From the NCBI RefSeq assembly GCF_002105155.1, contig NW_019029006.1, forward strand, positions 372,001-436,000: a stretch of DNA of 64,000 bases. Reading direction: 5' to 3'. The stretch's first letter is position 1. Every line of letters starts with the position of its first letter. The notes below the pieces were generated by a model. It did not search any database, was not told the DNA's origin, and saw nothing but the letters and a program-made list of their open reading frames with translations. Position numbers and translations under genes: made by a program. Origin of the DNA: Lobosporangium transversale. Taxonomy: Eukaryota; Mortierellomycota; Mortierellomycetes; Mortierellales; Mortierellaceae. This document shows, in pieces, positions 20,231 to 33,330 of the stretch.

Positions 20231-22479
20231 ATGAGTACGAATGGCGCCACTTCCTTCTTTGCTCATTACCCATTACCCACAACCCAATTCGATTCAATGC
20301 TGCGACAAGGCCTGCCAATGTATTTCAATACTAGGCTTCGACCTACACTTCCCATGAAACAGTTTGCATCTGTTACTCGTCTGACACAACGATGGAATAG
20401 CGCTTCAATGAGTCATATACGATGCATGTCCTCAGCCTTGAATGCAAAAGGCCAACCTGAGGTGAATAGCCAGGCTTGTATCAATGCTTGTAGAAGCATC
20501 AAAAGGAAGACAGGATTATCATAGCTAACTTGTATTCCGAATGTTTTTTGTCGAGTAAAGCTCAAAGATCCGTCTTTGATTAAAATCGCCGGGTTCATTG
20601 ACAATGAATATATCCATGCCACGAATGATGGGAAAACTTTCCCGGTTTTTGGTATGCTTTGTTCATTGATTTTCTATTCCATGTCAGTACAAATTGTGAT
20701 ACGCGCAGTATTCATAAGGTTTCATGATTCGAATAGATCCGGCACAAGGAACCGAAATTGCTAACTTTCCAGAAATGGGAGTTAAAGAAGCAGAGCAAGC
20801 TATTCAGTCAGCGAAACGCGCCTTAACTGAATGGAGACAAACGACTGCTAAAGAGCGTGGTACTATCCTTCGAGATTGGTATAATCTTATGCGTGAAAAC
20901 GAAGAGGATCTGGCCAAAATCATCACCTGGGAAAATGGCAAGACATTGTCTGAGGCCATTGGTGAAGTTCGATACAGGTAAGAAGCCGCTAAATGAGGAC
21001 CAAATGATTATGATGCAAACCTGCCTCCTATAAGGCATCAGCAATAAACATTTTATTATACCATATAGCGCCAGTTTCCTTGAATGGTTTTCGGAAGAAG
21101 CCAAAAGACTTTATGGTGAATTTATTCCAAGCCCTATAAAAACTCAGCGCATCATCACAATTCGACAACCCATTGGTGTTGTTGGCATCATTACTCCATG
21201 GAGTATGTCAGCACATGGTCTAGAATGCCATGAGTATCAGCCTTGGCTTTATTTTACTAATGTTTTTATTGTTAGTAACTGATTGCATCTTTTTTTTCCT
21301 TTTCTTACCTGTAGACTTCCCAAGCGCCATGATAACGCGTAAATTCGGCGCTGCTTTGGCTGCTGGATGCACGGCTGTAGCTAAGCCTGCCTCCGAGACA
21401 CCGTTTTCGGCACTAGCGCTTGCTGAACTGGGGATGAGAGCAGGGTTACCAAAGGGGGTTATCAACATCGTGACGACACATAGCAACACCAAGGACGTTG
21501 GAAAGTATCTGTGTGAGAGTCATGATGTAGCGGGAATTTCTTTCACTGGATCAACAAATGTGGGAAAGCATCTGCTGAAGCAAAGTGCAGACACGGTTAA
21601 GAAGATGTCTTTGGAGCTCGGAGGCAATGCCCCGTTTATTGTCTTTGGCGATGCAGATATTGACAAGGCAGTTGAAGGTAAAATAGTTACTTATAGTAGA
21701 GACAAGGATAAAAAATACAGGCATGATTATTTATTTATGTTTATAAATGCTGGGGTTATTAGGTGCTATTGCGGCCAAGTTCCGTAGCAGCGGTCAGACT
21801 TGCATCTGTGTGAACCGACTCTATGTCCATTCATCCATCAAGGAAGAATTCAGCAAGCGTCTTCAAGACAAAGTTAAAAAGTTCCAAGTTGGTTCAGGCT
21901 TTGACAAGCAAACAACCCATGGACCGTTAATCAATAAGGGTGCGGTTGAGAAAGTACGCTCGCATGTCGAAGATGCAATTAAACATGGAGCCACAGTTGT
22001 GGCTGGAGGAGATAGTGGAGCCACAACAAACGGCTACTTTTACCCTCCAACTGTTCTTATTGACATGAAAAACAACATGAGGATCGCCAGTGAAGAAACA
22101 TTCGGTCCTGTGGCTGCTATCTTTGAATTTGAGACCGAAGAGGAAGTCTTGAAGGCCGCCAACAATACTCGGCTTGGTCTTGCGGGATATTTCTTCAGCC
22201 GTGATATTTCAAGATGCTGGAGAGTTGCCGAGAAGTTGGAAGTAGGTATGGTTGGTGTAAACACTGGTACCATATCATCCGAAGTATTCCCATTTGGAGG
22301 TGTAAGTACATTTGCTTCAACACCATTCTAAAATAAGAAATCGAATGAATAGCCATTAATCTGTTTTTATCTCTTCATTTGATGTTCATCAGATCAAAGA
22401 GTCAGGCATGGGCCGTGAAGGTGGTCGACAAGGTCTGGATGAGTATACGCAGTATAAGACTATCAACATGGGCATTTAG
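20231..22479 (+). CDS. UGA2: Succinate-semialdehyde dehydrogenase (NAD(P)+), mitochondrial type
   Basis: Seven exons: 20231-20461, 20561-20651, 20737-20977, 21069-21202, 21315-21677, 21763-22301 and 22393-22479, all with GT/AG borders and compatible phases, 561 residues. It oxidises succinate semialdehyde to succinate, the last step of the GABA shunt. Residues 1-75 are rich in Arg, Ser and Thr and look like a mitochondrial presequence. Aldehyde dehydrogenase motifs follow in order: TPWNFPSAMITRKFG, the NAD loop FTGSTNVGK, the general-base motif LELGGNAPF, catalytic Cys in SGQTCICVNR, EETFGPVAAIFEF and FGGIKESGMGREGG near the end. The PWNFP and ITRK motifs favour the GabD/Uga2 branch over other aldehyde dehydrogenases. 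The start could also be one of the later Met codons in the presequence. Confidence 0.93.
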
Positions 22480-22586
22480 GATATGATGCAATGATATTCC
22501 ACCAATAAAAGGGATGTACCAATAAGACAAAGCAGAAGACCAAGATTGTGACAGAAGATTGTGAATCGAGTGATTTTTTTTAGAAT

Positions 22587-22628
22587 AGCCCGATTCCTAG
22601 AAGAAGATGACAGCAATCAGATCGGGCT
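22587..22628. repeat. 8-bp inverted repeat in the 3' region of the dehydrogenase gene
   Basis: AGCCCGAT and its complement ATCGGGCT flank a 26-nt loop, about 110 bases past the stop codon. It could fold in the 3' UTR. Function unknown. Confidence 0.6.
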
Positions 22629-22738
22629 CTATGGACGCCCACACAGTCCAGTAAAAAAAAAATAAAAGATGTAAAAGATGGCAGCATCTTCTACTCATTC
22701 AAACCATTTCGCTTCCCCACACTCACGACTTTACACAA

Positions 22739-23377
22739 ATGAGCTACACTATCCGCCGCTCAACAACCCCTGAAGATCTAGCGAAATGTCATGAGGGTAA
22801 ATTCACTCGTTGAAGTTAATTGATCAGTTGCAATCTTTTTTTATTTTTTACTGATTGCCGCACAAAATTCGTTTATGAATTTGTAATATAATGTATTAGT
22901 CCGTTTCAAAGTGTTTATTGACGAACAAGGATACGATGCAGCCATTGAAGTCGATGAGTATGATCGCCGAAAACAACACTTTACATGAACTGCAATTGTA
23001 TTTCATTATCAATTTGCTCCTGACTTTTTTTATCTTGAAATAGTATTGACTCACAGTGTCTCCACTGGCTAGCAGTTGACCAAAGTGATCAAGCAGTGGG
23101 CACTGCACGACTTTATAAGTATTCGCCTACTGTTGGGAAAGTAGGAAGAGTTGCTGTCCTGTCGAGCACTCGTGGATCTGGTCTTGGTCGGTTACTTATG
23201 GAGGAGATTGAGAAGTATGTAGTTGAAAACACAGAGTTTGAAAAATTGGCCCTATCAAGCCAGGTTCCCAGAAAAGGATTCTACGAAAAAGTTGGATTTG
23301 TTGCACAGGGTGAGGTTTATCTGGAGGAGGGTCAACCTCATGTCTTCATGGAGAAGAAGCTGACCCACAAAGCATAA
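22739..23377 (+). CDS. GNAT-family N-acetyltransferase
   Basis: Three exons, 22739-22796, 22900-22957 and 23044-23377, give 149 residues. The fold order is clear: an N-terminal strand (SYTIRRSTTPEDL), helix 1 with VRFKVFIDEQGY, a conserved acidic segment EVDDIDSQCLHWLA, strand 4 VGRVAVLSSTRG and the acetyl-CoA pyrophosphate loop RGSGLGRLL. The end has the typical KGFYEKVGFVAQGEVYLEEG and HVFMEKKL. This resembles the small fungal/bacterial GNATs with an FxxEQG motif; the substrate is unknown. Spacing to the dehydrogenase stop is 259 bases on the same strand. Confidence 0.88.
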
Positions 23378-23904
23378 CTAAAATAAATAAAACCTAAAGC
23401 CGCAAGCAAACGGCCAGGACATGACAAAAAAAGAAGACACGTGTAATAATAAACGCTGGTATAAATGTTGTCTGTTGCATTCTTTGCAGACTGTCATCAA
23501 GGGTTTTCATATTCATGCTGCATCTTGATTCACCTTTTTACAGTAATCTGATTTTTGCCAATCCTAGGAAGAGAGAAAATGATGAATTGGAGACTGATAA
23601 GGCGAAGAAGATTCGATCCTATCCTCGAACATGATCCCACGTAATTTTTCTAGGATGGTTATCGATATTTAGCATCATTACCATCATACCTGCTCTGCCG
23701 TTTACATAATACCTAAGACTATTCATCATTAAAATAACTCTCTAGCAAGATCAGGAGCATGGCTTGTTGTGTCTCTTTGCTTTTCATGCTTCTGTTTGCA
23801 TCGACTTATAAAACTACCCATCTCTTCATCTAGTCCATCAAATTGTATGCTACAACATTTTATAATTTTCGTGCAGTACCCATTTCTGAATTGTAAGCAC
23901 TGCA

Positions 23905-23935
<31 letters not shown>

Positions 23936-25337
23936 CTGGGTCCTGATCGCCCGTCAAATTCATTTTTGTACAGTAGAGGGTATAAGAAAGACTTAATATT
24001 TACAGCACAAATGCGAGTCCACCTATTCCTGTCCCCTTGTTTGAGTGTCTCATGACAATGCATTTCAGTTCATTCCACTTTACTCCATTCCCAACAGGCC
24101 GCATTTTGGCTTGGTCCTTTCCAGGGCTATAGTTTTCGTCACAAGGGATACTGTGCCGCGTTAATAGCTTATAATGTCTTTAAACCATCATAATACTAAT
24201 GTAGACTACAGAAGAAAGAAAGCATCTTCACAGAGTCACCTTCACGGGGATATGCTCAACCACACATCCATTGAGATACTATCCATAATAAACTTGAGTG
24301 AACAGAGGTTAGACCAGTTCAAAAGAGGCGGTGAGGGGATTTTCGTGGCGGTAGATGCCAAGTTCCTATTCTAGGACTGATTTGTCTCCTAGGCGCGATG
24401 TTGACGCGACAGAACTAAAAATAATTCAATCTGATACCTACCTTCAATTACATCATTGCTGGGCGCAATCACACATGGGAACCTATTCTTTCCAAGTCAC
24501 CCCGCTTCATTCACTCCTTGCTCTTATCTCTTGCGCAAAAATACTCATCTTTGCATTTTTATTAATATATTGTTAATGATGGTGCCATTAGATATTTAGG
24601 CCACATCATATCCACAAATATCATAATGACCTTGGCTATAGTGTACCATAAGTGCAATGAAAGTAGTCATCTGCTTGGTTGCAGATCTAAGAGTATGCAA
24701 CGATAACGAAATGAATTTAATGTTTTAAAAAAGCTGATGAATCCTTAATACTGCCATTCTTTTTAATATTTTTACTCTCTGTGGTATGAGTTAAGGGACA
24801 GCGCTACTGCTTCGCGCAATGATCACCCGTCATTAATAATGTTTGATTATCTGAATCCTTTTAAAATGCTCGCCCTGAATCATCCTCTCTTAGGCCTGAC
24901 GGCCTTCCTAGGTCGCGACTTATGGAGCGTTTATCAGACTTATATCTTTTATTATATCGATCTCCTCCCCCTCCATAACAAGCATATTGAACTGACAGCG
25001 ACTTCATCATTCTATAAGCTCTAGCTCCAGCCCAACCCATCCTGTCCCCGACCGCTACCCAAGCTTTGAGCACAGGTTAGAAGTAGATACTTTCTATTTG
25101 ACATCCATATATCCATTGGAGCATGCTCCTTCATCATCCATTATCTCAGCTAAACAATCCTTTTTTGGACACACCTCTCGACTCTTGGTTCTGTTCAGTA
25201 GTGATCTATTTGAAGGTATATCTTCTTGTCCTTCAAGTGGTCAAGGCCATAAGCTATCTATAGATCGTAATCTTGCAGAGGAAAGTATATGCTGATAGAG
25301 GTCTTTGTTGGTGAATTCTTTACGGAGCACAGTCAAA
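23378..25337. other. Gene-free stretch
   Basis: About 2 kb of AT-rich DNA with one long T tract (23909-23935). No open frame has coding character on either strand. The last few hundred bases are the presumed promoter of the ThrE/Prm10-like gene. Confidence 0.55.
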
Positions 25338-28337
25338 ATGGCCAGTTCTGAATGCATTACGAGCCTTCCAAATAATTACGCTACTTCCCTGTCAAGATCA
25401 CTATCCCTTGAGAGCTCGGACCAGGCCACGATTGAAACTCATGAGCCAAAGGAGCCGCGACAACAGGAAATATGTCAAATAGGTAATGACTATATAACTT
25501 TGTGAACCAAAATGTGCATTGTTACACCCTATTTTTGTTTCATTTTCTAACCTTATGCGATCCATCATTTAGCTGATCTTCAGCAGAATCAGAAATACCA
25601 TCCAACATTAAGTGGCTTCACAGAAGAAGAAAAAGAAGGAGTCAACATTGGGCGATGTTCTAGACTGATGAAAAAAACTGAAAGGCATAAGGCGCGCAGG
25701 CCCAACAGCAATCAACACATTCGATATGGTGGCTATAGCCCTGACCTAGATCTAGAGCAATTTAGCTCTTCGAGGACCTCACTGGACCTTCCCCACACTA
25801 CCCCAAGCAACCATCTAAGTAACGATACCTTGCATTCAAGTAAGGAAACTCAGACGACCCCACAGGAGTCGGCAAATGCCGCTACGGCCGCGCCTTTACC
25901 GGGCCAGGCCATATTTAGCCTCCTTTCCTTCAAAAGCAGCTTTCTAAGTCGTCTTTCTGGCTCAGAGGGCACCTCTGGCACTGATGGACCAAAAGCGACC
26001 CATGGCCGTTCAGATCCATCCGCTTTGGTCCACAGCAGCGAACATAGTGAAGGAAATGGACAATATCAGGAATTTCAAAAATATAGGGATTCAACAACTA
26101 TATCCTCACGAAGATCTTTGCCTCTATTACCACTTCAGCCCCATGCGTCCATGGAAAGCTCCTCATTTTATCGCCATGCCAATCGAGAGGAGCGTGTCGA
26201 AAGCTTGACCCGTATTATAACTTCCAATAGGGTTCTGGCATCGCGCTCAGGCGGCATTCTCTCAAATTTACTCAAACTTCAGAGGCTCTCAATGCCGCCA
26301 TCATCACTCTCACAGCATCATCATCACCAGCGCCATCGAAGGCAGTGCCGCCTTCACTGCGCACAACAGGGCCACAACTATAGCCATTACCAGCGACAAA
26401 GAAGAGTGAGTCGAAAGCCATCTGTTGCTTCCAAGCTTATGCCACATATGAGACCTAGTCGGCACATGCTTTCAAGCCCCTGTGTTAGCGCCCTTTCGCT
26501 CCCAAGCCTATTCATGGCAGCCACTTCAGGGGCTGGTATGCCGCCTTCTCCCCATCTCAGCTCCAGGCCCGTCTTTCCTTCCCCATTGGCACTCAATTCA
26601 AAAGCGTCTATATTTCCGAATATACCCGTGGCCAAGAGCAGGCCCTGCATCACAACTTCTGGAGCTGTAGCAGTAGAAATGTTTCCAGATCATGGTTATC
26701 ATCAACTTTATGGGCCTAGTGGTGATGAACGTTCAAATGACCGTTTATTTATGGTCCCAAAAGACATCAGTCTATTGCCCAATATAGTGACTGTTGGTAC
26801 TCCAGCAAAGGAGAATACATCCGTGTATTCAGAGGCCACTCAAGGTCCATTCGTCACCGCGATCCGATCAAGTCAGCAAGCCGAGTTGACGGAAGCAATG
26901 ACAGAGATTCTGTTGCAACAGGACCTATTGATTCGGCTCTGTAAGAGCCTAATCTGGTATGGAGCCCCATCTCATCGAATCGAACTAGCTATGGAGGCCA
27001 TGTGCAGAACCTTTGAGCTCGATGGGTCGTTTGCGTTCTTACCTGGGCTGATGATGATCTCCTTTGGAGATTCAGATACACATCTAATCAAATGCACTCA
27101 AGGATTTGATATGAACCGGTTAGCTAAAGTGCACAAGGCTACCCGGGCATTGATGTACGACGATTTGACACCAGCGGAAGGTTTAACCATACTCAAAGCC
27201 ATCAATAATGAGAAACCCATTTACAACATGTGGGTGACGATAATTTCATTTGCTGGGTCCAGTGGATTTATTGCTCCATTAATCTTCAAGGGTAGTTGGA
27301 TGGACATGTTGGTCAGCATGATCCTAGGCGTGATTGTCGGCTTAATGACCCTTCTAGTCAACCGTTATTCGATCTACTCGAGCGTATTTGAAGTCAGCAT
27401 CAGTGTCTTAATTGCATTCGTGGCTAAGGCTCTAAGAAGCTACGTTTGCTTCACAGGCGTGGTCCTCAGTGCGATTGTTCAGCTTCTGCCAGGCTTATCG
27501 CTCACGACCGCGATCATGGAATTATCCTCCAGATTTATGATTACGGGATCTGCGAGGATGTTTTATAGTCTGATCTACTGTCTCTTTTTGGGATTCGGTC
27601 TCTCGATTGGGTCGAATCTTTGGGATGTTTTCCAAGAGCCTCCGTCTGAGGATTTAAAGATGGGGCATTGTATCCCAGCGAACGAACCCTGGCGATGGAT
27701 CTTGTTCCCACTCATGGCCATTTCATTTAATATCCAGCTCTATGCGAGCCCACGCCAGTGGCCCGCCATGCTCATCTGTAGCTCTGTCGGCTATGCGATT
27801 AGTGAGGTTGGAGGCATACATTGGCCTCGGTCCCTTCATATCGCTGCGGCTATGAGTGCATTTGTGGTGGGCCTTTTGGGTAATATTTATGAGCGGATCA
27901 CTCATGAGCTTGGTAAGCCTCAACCAAATGCATGCACAACTATGTTTGGTCTCTTAGATTCTATTAAACTTATTCCTCTTTCTTTTTTTTTCTTATTCGC
28001 CGCTCATTATATCACCAAGCCTTTGTGCCGATATTGGGTGCCATTCTTTTGATTGTTCCTGGAGGAATGGGCGTCCGCTCAACACTATTGCTCTTGGACG
28101 AGTCAGGGCACGCATCTCAGGGGAGTGCGTTTGCTTTGCAGATGATCATGGTCGCTCTTGGAATCGCCATTGGGCTCTTTGCTGCCACTCTTGTTGTTTA
28201 TCCTCGTAAGTGTAGGGACGAAAAGTTTGGCATATCAGGAGAAATTCACGTCTATTTGTTGGTTTACAATTAGCACTAATTATTATCCTTTTACATATGT
28301 AGTTGGTAAAAAGCGAAACACTCTTTTAACGTTCTAA
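25338..28337 (+). CDS. Prm10/ThrE-like membrane transporter (DUF1212 plus ThrE_2)
   Basis: Four exons, 25338-25482, 25573-27912, 28020-28205 and 28303-28337, give 901 residues. The first 400 or so residues are Ser/His/Arg-rich and unstructured. The DUF1212 core starts at LLQQDLLIRLCKSLIWYGA, with PSHRIE and the FLPGLMMISFGD motif. About ten membrane helices follow across the paired ThrE domains, including the second-domain motifs VPGGMGVRS and the end YPLGKKR. Bacterial ThrE exports threonine and serine. Fungal members such as yeast Prm10 are pheromone-regulated membrane proteins of unknown substrate. Every splice junction restores the family motif order, which supports the model strongly. 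The start at 25338 is the first ATG of the frame. Confidence 0.9.
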
Positions 28338-28806
28338 TTTGCCTGCAGCCTCGACGAAAGAAAAAACCTCCCTTTCTCTCCTTCCACACATAAACTTATA
28401 CAAAATATAAAAGGCTTTATCTATCTAACAACAAATGTAACATAAAGCCATAATGGTATATATTCTGACCATAAATGCATTGAATAATGTATAATGAAAA
28501 AGAACTTCTATTTTGCAAGCTTTGCACCGTCCAATCTTTATGTGGTTTTTTTTTCTTCCTCTTCATGCTAAAAAGTGGACGATTATTAATGAACTTCTAG
28601 TATTAAATGAGAAGAATGGAAGGAGAAATAAATGAAACAAATGATAGATGCAAAAAAAAAGAAAAGAAAAGAAAAGAAAAGAAAAGAAAAGAAAAAGAAA
28701 AAGGATATAGCAAAGAACATAAACATGGGTACAGTACTATTTACTCTTCTACCCTTTCTGCAACCTTTGTATCTATTTTGTTTTACAAAGGAGCTGCTGT
28801 AGGTTA
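28338..28806. other. Convergent intergenic region
   Basis: This lies between the 3' ends of the ThrE/Prm10-like gene (+) and the VMP1-like gene (-). It contains an AAAAG microsatellite and otherwise nothing I can name. Confidence 0.6.
28652..28703. repeat. (AAAAG)n microsatellite
   Basis: Tandem AAAAG units flanked by A-rich DNA in the convergent intergenic space. Simple repeat only. Confidence 0.85.
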
Positions 28807-31169
28807 TCATTTCGACTTAGTCAATGGCGGTGACGTTGGTGAATAAGGAGATGATGGTGCTGGCGATGATGGGCGTTTCTTTGTAGTATCGCCAAATCCC
28901 TCTGAAACTGCTACAAAAAGTTCCTTAGTATCGCCACTACGGATCTTGCCCTCTAACTCTACAATCTCTTGGTCGTGTCGTCTCTTGATCTGCGCCAGCG
29001 CCATTGTCTCGACGATCGACAGCAAGAAATAGGAGATCATGATGAAGATGATTGTGTTCCAGATTAGCCCAACAAGACTGGTCGAGTTCTCCAGCTCGTC
29101 TTCCGAAACTCGATCCTTTCCATGCAGAGCTCCCTTCTGTGAGTTGATGCCGTCAGCCAAGTATCCGTGGATCAACGGGACCGAAGTCTCGAGCCATCCC
29201 ATGAAAGCAGCCAATGTATCAGCTGAAAACATGAGGATTACAAAGAGTGTCTACAATAGGAGAGAAAAGAACTTGGTCAGCAGAGCGGTCTAAAGAGCTT
29301 TTTTTTTTTTTTTTTTTTTTTTCTTTTTTTTTTTTTGCACAAAGAGCATAACCACGTTTTCTTGCGAGTTGACGGAAATTTCGTTTTACCTGGATTGATG
29401 ACTTCACAACAGCCTTTCCGAGGAAAGTGGCGCCAAAGAAGGTCGAGAATGGGATCAAGAAGTGGCCACAGGTGATCCCTGCGAGATCAAAAAGAGGGTT
29501 GGGGATCTAAAGGACCATCGAAAAGAGAGTAAAAAAAGAAAAGAATGGTCAGCCGTCAGTAGGATGGTTAGGGGTGGAAGATACCTTTATCCTCTGATAG
29601 CTAAGTAACAAAAAAGAAAGCATCTCCACAAAGAAAAAGAGTATAGCCGGCCATAACTACGACTTACGGAGGCGCACAAAAAGATACCAAAGAATCCTAA
29701 ACGCTTCATTCCTTCGTGTACCATGAGCAGAATACGCTCCTTATATGAGACTGAGTCGGGTTTCTTCTTGAGCAGGTCCTCAATAGCAGCCAATTCCTCA
29801 TTCCTATTCCCTGAGAGTGCAGCAGCCCTTGCAACAAAGTATGGCGGTAGTTCACCAATGGCAGTTCCAAAACCCCAAAAGAAACTCTCCCATTGCACGG
29901 CTCGGAAAATGGCATAAATTGTGAGGCTGACTACATCAGCTTCTGACGATTTACAAATAAATCTATATTACCAAACAGAAAAAAGGAGGATTAACAAAGT
30001 GAAGTTCCAACTGTGTGTGTGTGTGTTTTTTTATATGTATATAGTACACTCCTAAATACCTTTGATCACCACGAACATCAAAATTTGTGTTTCCACATTT
30101 GTAGGCAGCAAGCGTTACCTCCGCAATGTGTGGGCCCAAGAACAGGATGAATGTGTGCAATCCAGTGCCCAATCCAACAGATGAGGCAATTCCCAGTAAT
30201 GTCCAATATCCGTACCAAATTAATCCAGACTCTGCGTGCTTGAGCAGCTATTGAAATATATAAAATAGACCGAAATTTTCATTAGAATAAAACGCTAGCA
30301 GACTAAAGCACAAAGAGGATGAAGAGTTTGGCTGTTGTGACAGTTAATAGAATGTGATTTCCACTTCGAAATTTCTAAAAATACTGCAACCTTACCGGTT
30401 GATGAGCACCGTCCGTCTGGTATACAAAGTAGACCACTGCCGTGAGAAGTGGTAACGCTACTAGAAGGTACTGCTGTGATACAATCCAGACAAGAAGCAT
30501 GCGGAACTCATGTAACAGGTACAGCACAAAGTACGATAAGACGGTCAATGGCGAGGTGTACACCGAGATCTCCTGTCGCTCTGTTTCAAGTGCAATTCGC
30601 CTACGGTTGATGAATTCTATGTACACGTGGAGAATGTATACATGAGTCAGCGTAAATAAAACCACACAATATGGTTCGCCATTCAATCTCCTTCCATCTT
30701 CTACTATCATGCTTTCTGACTCTAAGTTACCTGTAAAATGAGTTGAGAAGCTATTTGATCGTGAAGAGATTCTGGATCGAAGGGGATGCGTCTGCTTTTT
30801 ATGATTGCTATTATTGTCTTTCGATCTTCCAAAATTCTCTGTTGCCTTTGATTCCGCAAGTGATCCCCCTTTGGATAGTGATGATAACTCTGACTCCTCT
30901 TTCATTTGTGCCGCATTTGTGTGCTTTGAATCCGAGATTTGAATTGTGGTTGCTGCTTGCGCAGGCGATCCCTCTGGCTTTGAAGCCCGGTCCAAATTTT
31001 TGAGTCGCTTCTTCAATGCTGCTTTGTTCCCAGTAGTGAGTAGACCACGCTGATGACAAAGTTCTCGTAATTGTGGCAAAGAGTAGTTGCTCCATGGATA
31101 TGTCTGGTGGATACCGATCGCACCCAAGGTGTTAGATGTAGAGTCGGAATCGTCATCGTCCATGCTCAT
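28807..31169 (-). CDS. VMP1: VMP1-like ER autophagy protein with SAP-like N-terminal motif
   Basis: Six exons on the minus strand: 30731-31169, 30396-30616, 30060-30247, 29668-29962, 29390-29506 and 28807-29250, 567 residues. Family motifs are unmistakable: [59 protein letters not shown] and [20 protein letters not shown]1 is a multispanning ER scramblase-type protein with the VTT/DedA fold. It is needed for autophagosome formation and ER contact-site remodelling. Unusually, residues about 25-60 form a SAP-like helix-turn-helix motif ([14 protein letters not shown] then [12 protein letters not shown]). After this comes a polar linker before the membrane region; animal VMP1 is about 406 residues. 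The start at 31169 (MSMDDDD) follows a TTCATAG acceptor-like site. An in-frame upstream Met at 31298 would add 43 hydrophobic residues and is less likely. Confidence 0.92.
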
Positions 31170-32697
31170 CCCATGACTTGCATCACTATGAATTAGCAGA
31201 AAAAAGGTGTTCCAATAACACAAGAATAGAGTAAGGAACGAGGCAAATATTAAGAAATTGTCCGAGAGAAGGGGAAGCAGGCACCCCATATCCTCCATTC
31301 ACCCCTTGCAAGTATAGACCGGTTCCTTTTTTTTGCGTCCTTTATCTAGTCCATTATAACAATACTCTATGACGATGTGTGTTGCATTACCTATGGATCA
31401 AATGATTAAACATGTTGTTCTGGTAATAAGTCATTATGAAATGTTGATCAGTCTACAGTTGTGTCTTGACTAACTAACTGACTGTGGTTGTTGTTTGTTG
31501 TTTATTTGTTATTTGTTTGTTGGTTGTCAATGGTATATAATAAGGCTAGCGAAGACAATTTCGCTGGAATGGGAGAATACAATGCAGCACGCACACAGAG
31601 CTGGCAATGAGGTCTTATGCGGCCTACTTGGAAGCTACAGCAATCAAATAAAAATAATAAAGACCCTTTTTATGGCCTTTTTATCTTCTGCTTAGGTGAG
31701 CAATTGAACAGAGACAGAAGACCAAGGAGAAAAGAGAGAGAGAAGCTGAATAGTCTAAGGGAAAAAACAAGAGGAGGTGTGAGCAGTAAAGAAGTAGTTG
31801 AGCAAGCTGATCTTTTTTGGAATGTAAAAAAAGGGAGTAAAAGTAGTAAAGTAATGAGCAAAAGATATTAATGGATGAGATGCACAAAGCACCATGCAGC
31901 CGATGAGGAGTTGGAAAAAGAAGGTTGGAAGGAGATGAAGAAAAAAAGAAAAGAGAGAGCTAGACGTATGCATGCCAACAGTCGAGCATCCGTGCCTGTA
32001 TCAGACCAATTTTTGGTTGGATGGACTAAATGGACAGGCTTTCTTCCTGGACAAAGCAGTGTCGCCTCATTGCGTGATCATTGGTCTCTTTCAGGGACTT
32101 CAAACACATTCACACATGTTCAACAACAACAATGTTCATGTGTATCTTTGAGCTGATGTTTCGACGTGCTGGATATGAACTCATGCATGAACTGTAAAAA
32201 AAAAGAAAAAAGAACGTCCGATCACCCGAAGATTATTTTAGAATGAAAGAGTAAATCAAATGGCTTGATGGCGGACTTCTTAGAGTTCCTTCGTTTCCTT
32301 CTTCACTCCTGAGTAAAGTGAGCGAGTTCACTTTATATTACTTTGCAATGCATCGGATCAGAGACTACTCAATGTAGAGCCGCTCTTCCTAATCTGCTTG
32401 CTACTGGATAATGTGTATAGACAAATCTATCAATTAATCAATCATGCGGGGCCCCTTATGCTTCAATGAAATGTATGAAATTATCCGTCGCATTAAATAG
32501 TTAATACAGGGTCATGCAGTAAAAAAAAAGACCATGCTAATGCTTCCCCTTTTTTGCATGCATGTATACCTTTTTATGTGTCTGTGTATCATAATATGTC
32601 ATGTACTCAACTCCAGTTACAAGAAATTAAAGCACAAAAACAGTAAAGGCCTTTTCCTTCAACTTCTACATTCAAAAAATCTATAGAACTAATCTAG
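31170..32697. other. VMP1 promoter side and gene-free DNA
   Basis: No supportable gene. It includes the presumed VMP1 5' leader and promoter. Open frames around 31617-32156 and their antisense are low-complexity or lack family features. Confidence 0.5.
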
Positions 32698-32812
32698 TTG
32701 GCAGCCCAGGTGCCAAATATAATCAACTTTGAAGACTCTCTTTGGCAGCCTAGTTGTCAAGGAACACCCTCATGATTTGCCTGGCAACCTATCTAGCGTT
32801 ATTTGACCTCTA
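32698..32812. repeat. Fragment of the TTTGGCAGCC-palindrome element
   Basis: It shares about 110 bases with the left arm of the element at 33335-34042 (matching 33361-33473), in the same orientation. Both have a TTGGCAGCCC...TGCCAAATATAATCA block, an AAGACTCTCTTTGGCAGCC block and an AGCGTTATTTGRCCTCTA block. It is probably the solo left part of a second, damaged copy. Confidence 0.75.
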
Positions 32813-33330
32813 TTTCTTGTTTTATTATAAAAACTCTCGTATCTCGTTCACTGAGAATAATCCTGTATTGATGAGAAGCACAGGAGCTATTGTTTGAACT
32901 TGTTGACATCTAACAAAAAAAGGCTCATCAAGCTTTTTGATCGTGATATTCAGCTACAATCCAGACAGAGGCGCATCAACATATTTATGCGATCCTAATG
33001 CTTCCTGTCTATTGACGTTTTTATTGAGAGAAAGCCCACCAATTAAAGGCGGGTTTTTTACTTGAAAGACTGAAATAATAAAAAATCGGAGCCGTGCAAA
33101 TGTCTTTTTTCTTCTTTATTTAGTCCCAGAGTCGCATGAAGAATATCAACATCTACTCTGGGTTACGTACGACCTTAAGAAGATAAATATCCTGGCCAGT
33201 ATTTGATGCTTGGGTATCGGCTCTGGATCTGAGCTTGTGTCGTGGAAGGCTTCCCGGTAGTGGTATCTAACTGAATTAAAGACCCTGTATAAATAAAAAA
33301 AGATCCCCCGTGCAAATATCTTTGGATTAA

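Noticed and set aside
28652-28703. Regular AAAAG repeats as a CRISPR-like array
   Set aside because: No spacers; a simple microsatellite in a eukaryotic genome.
33034-33059. GC stem followed by TTTTTT, like a bacterial terminator
   Set aside because: The host is a eukaryote and the stem has a mismatch; taken as chance.
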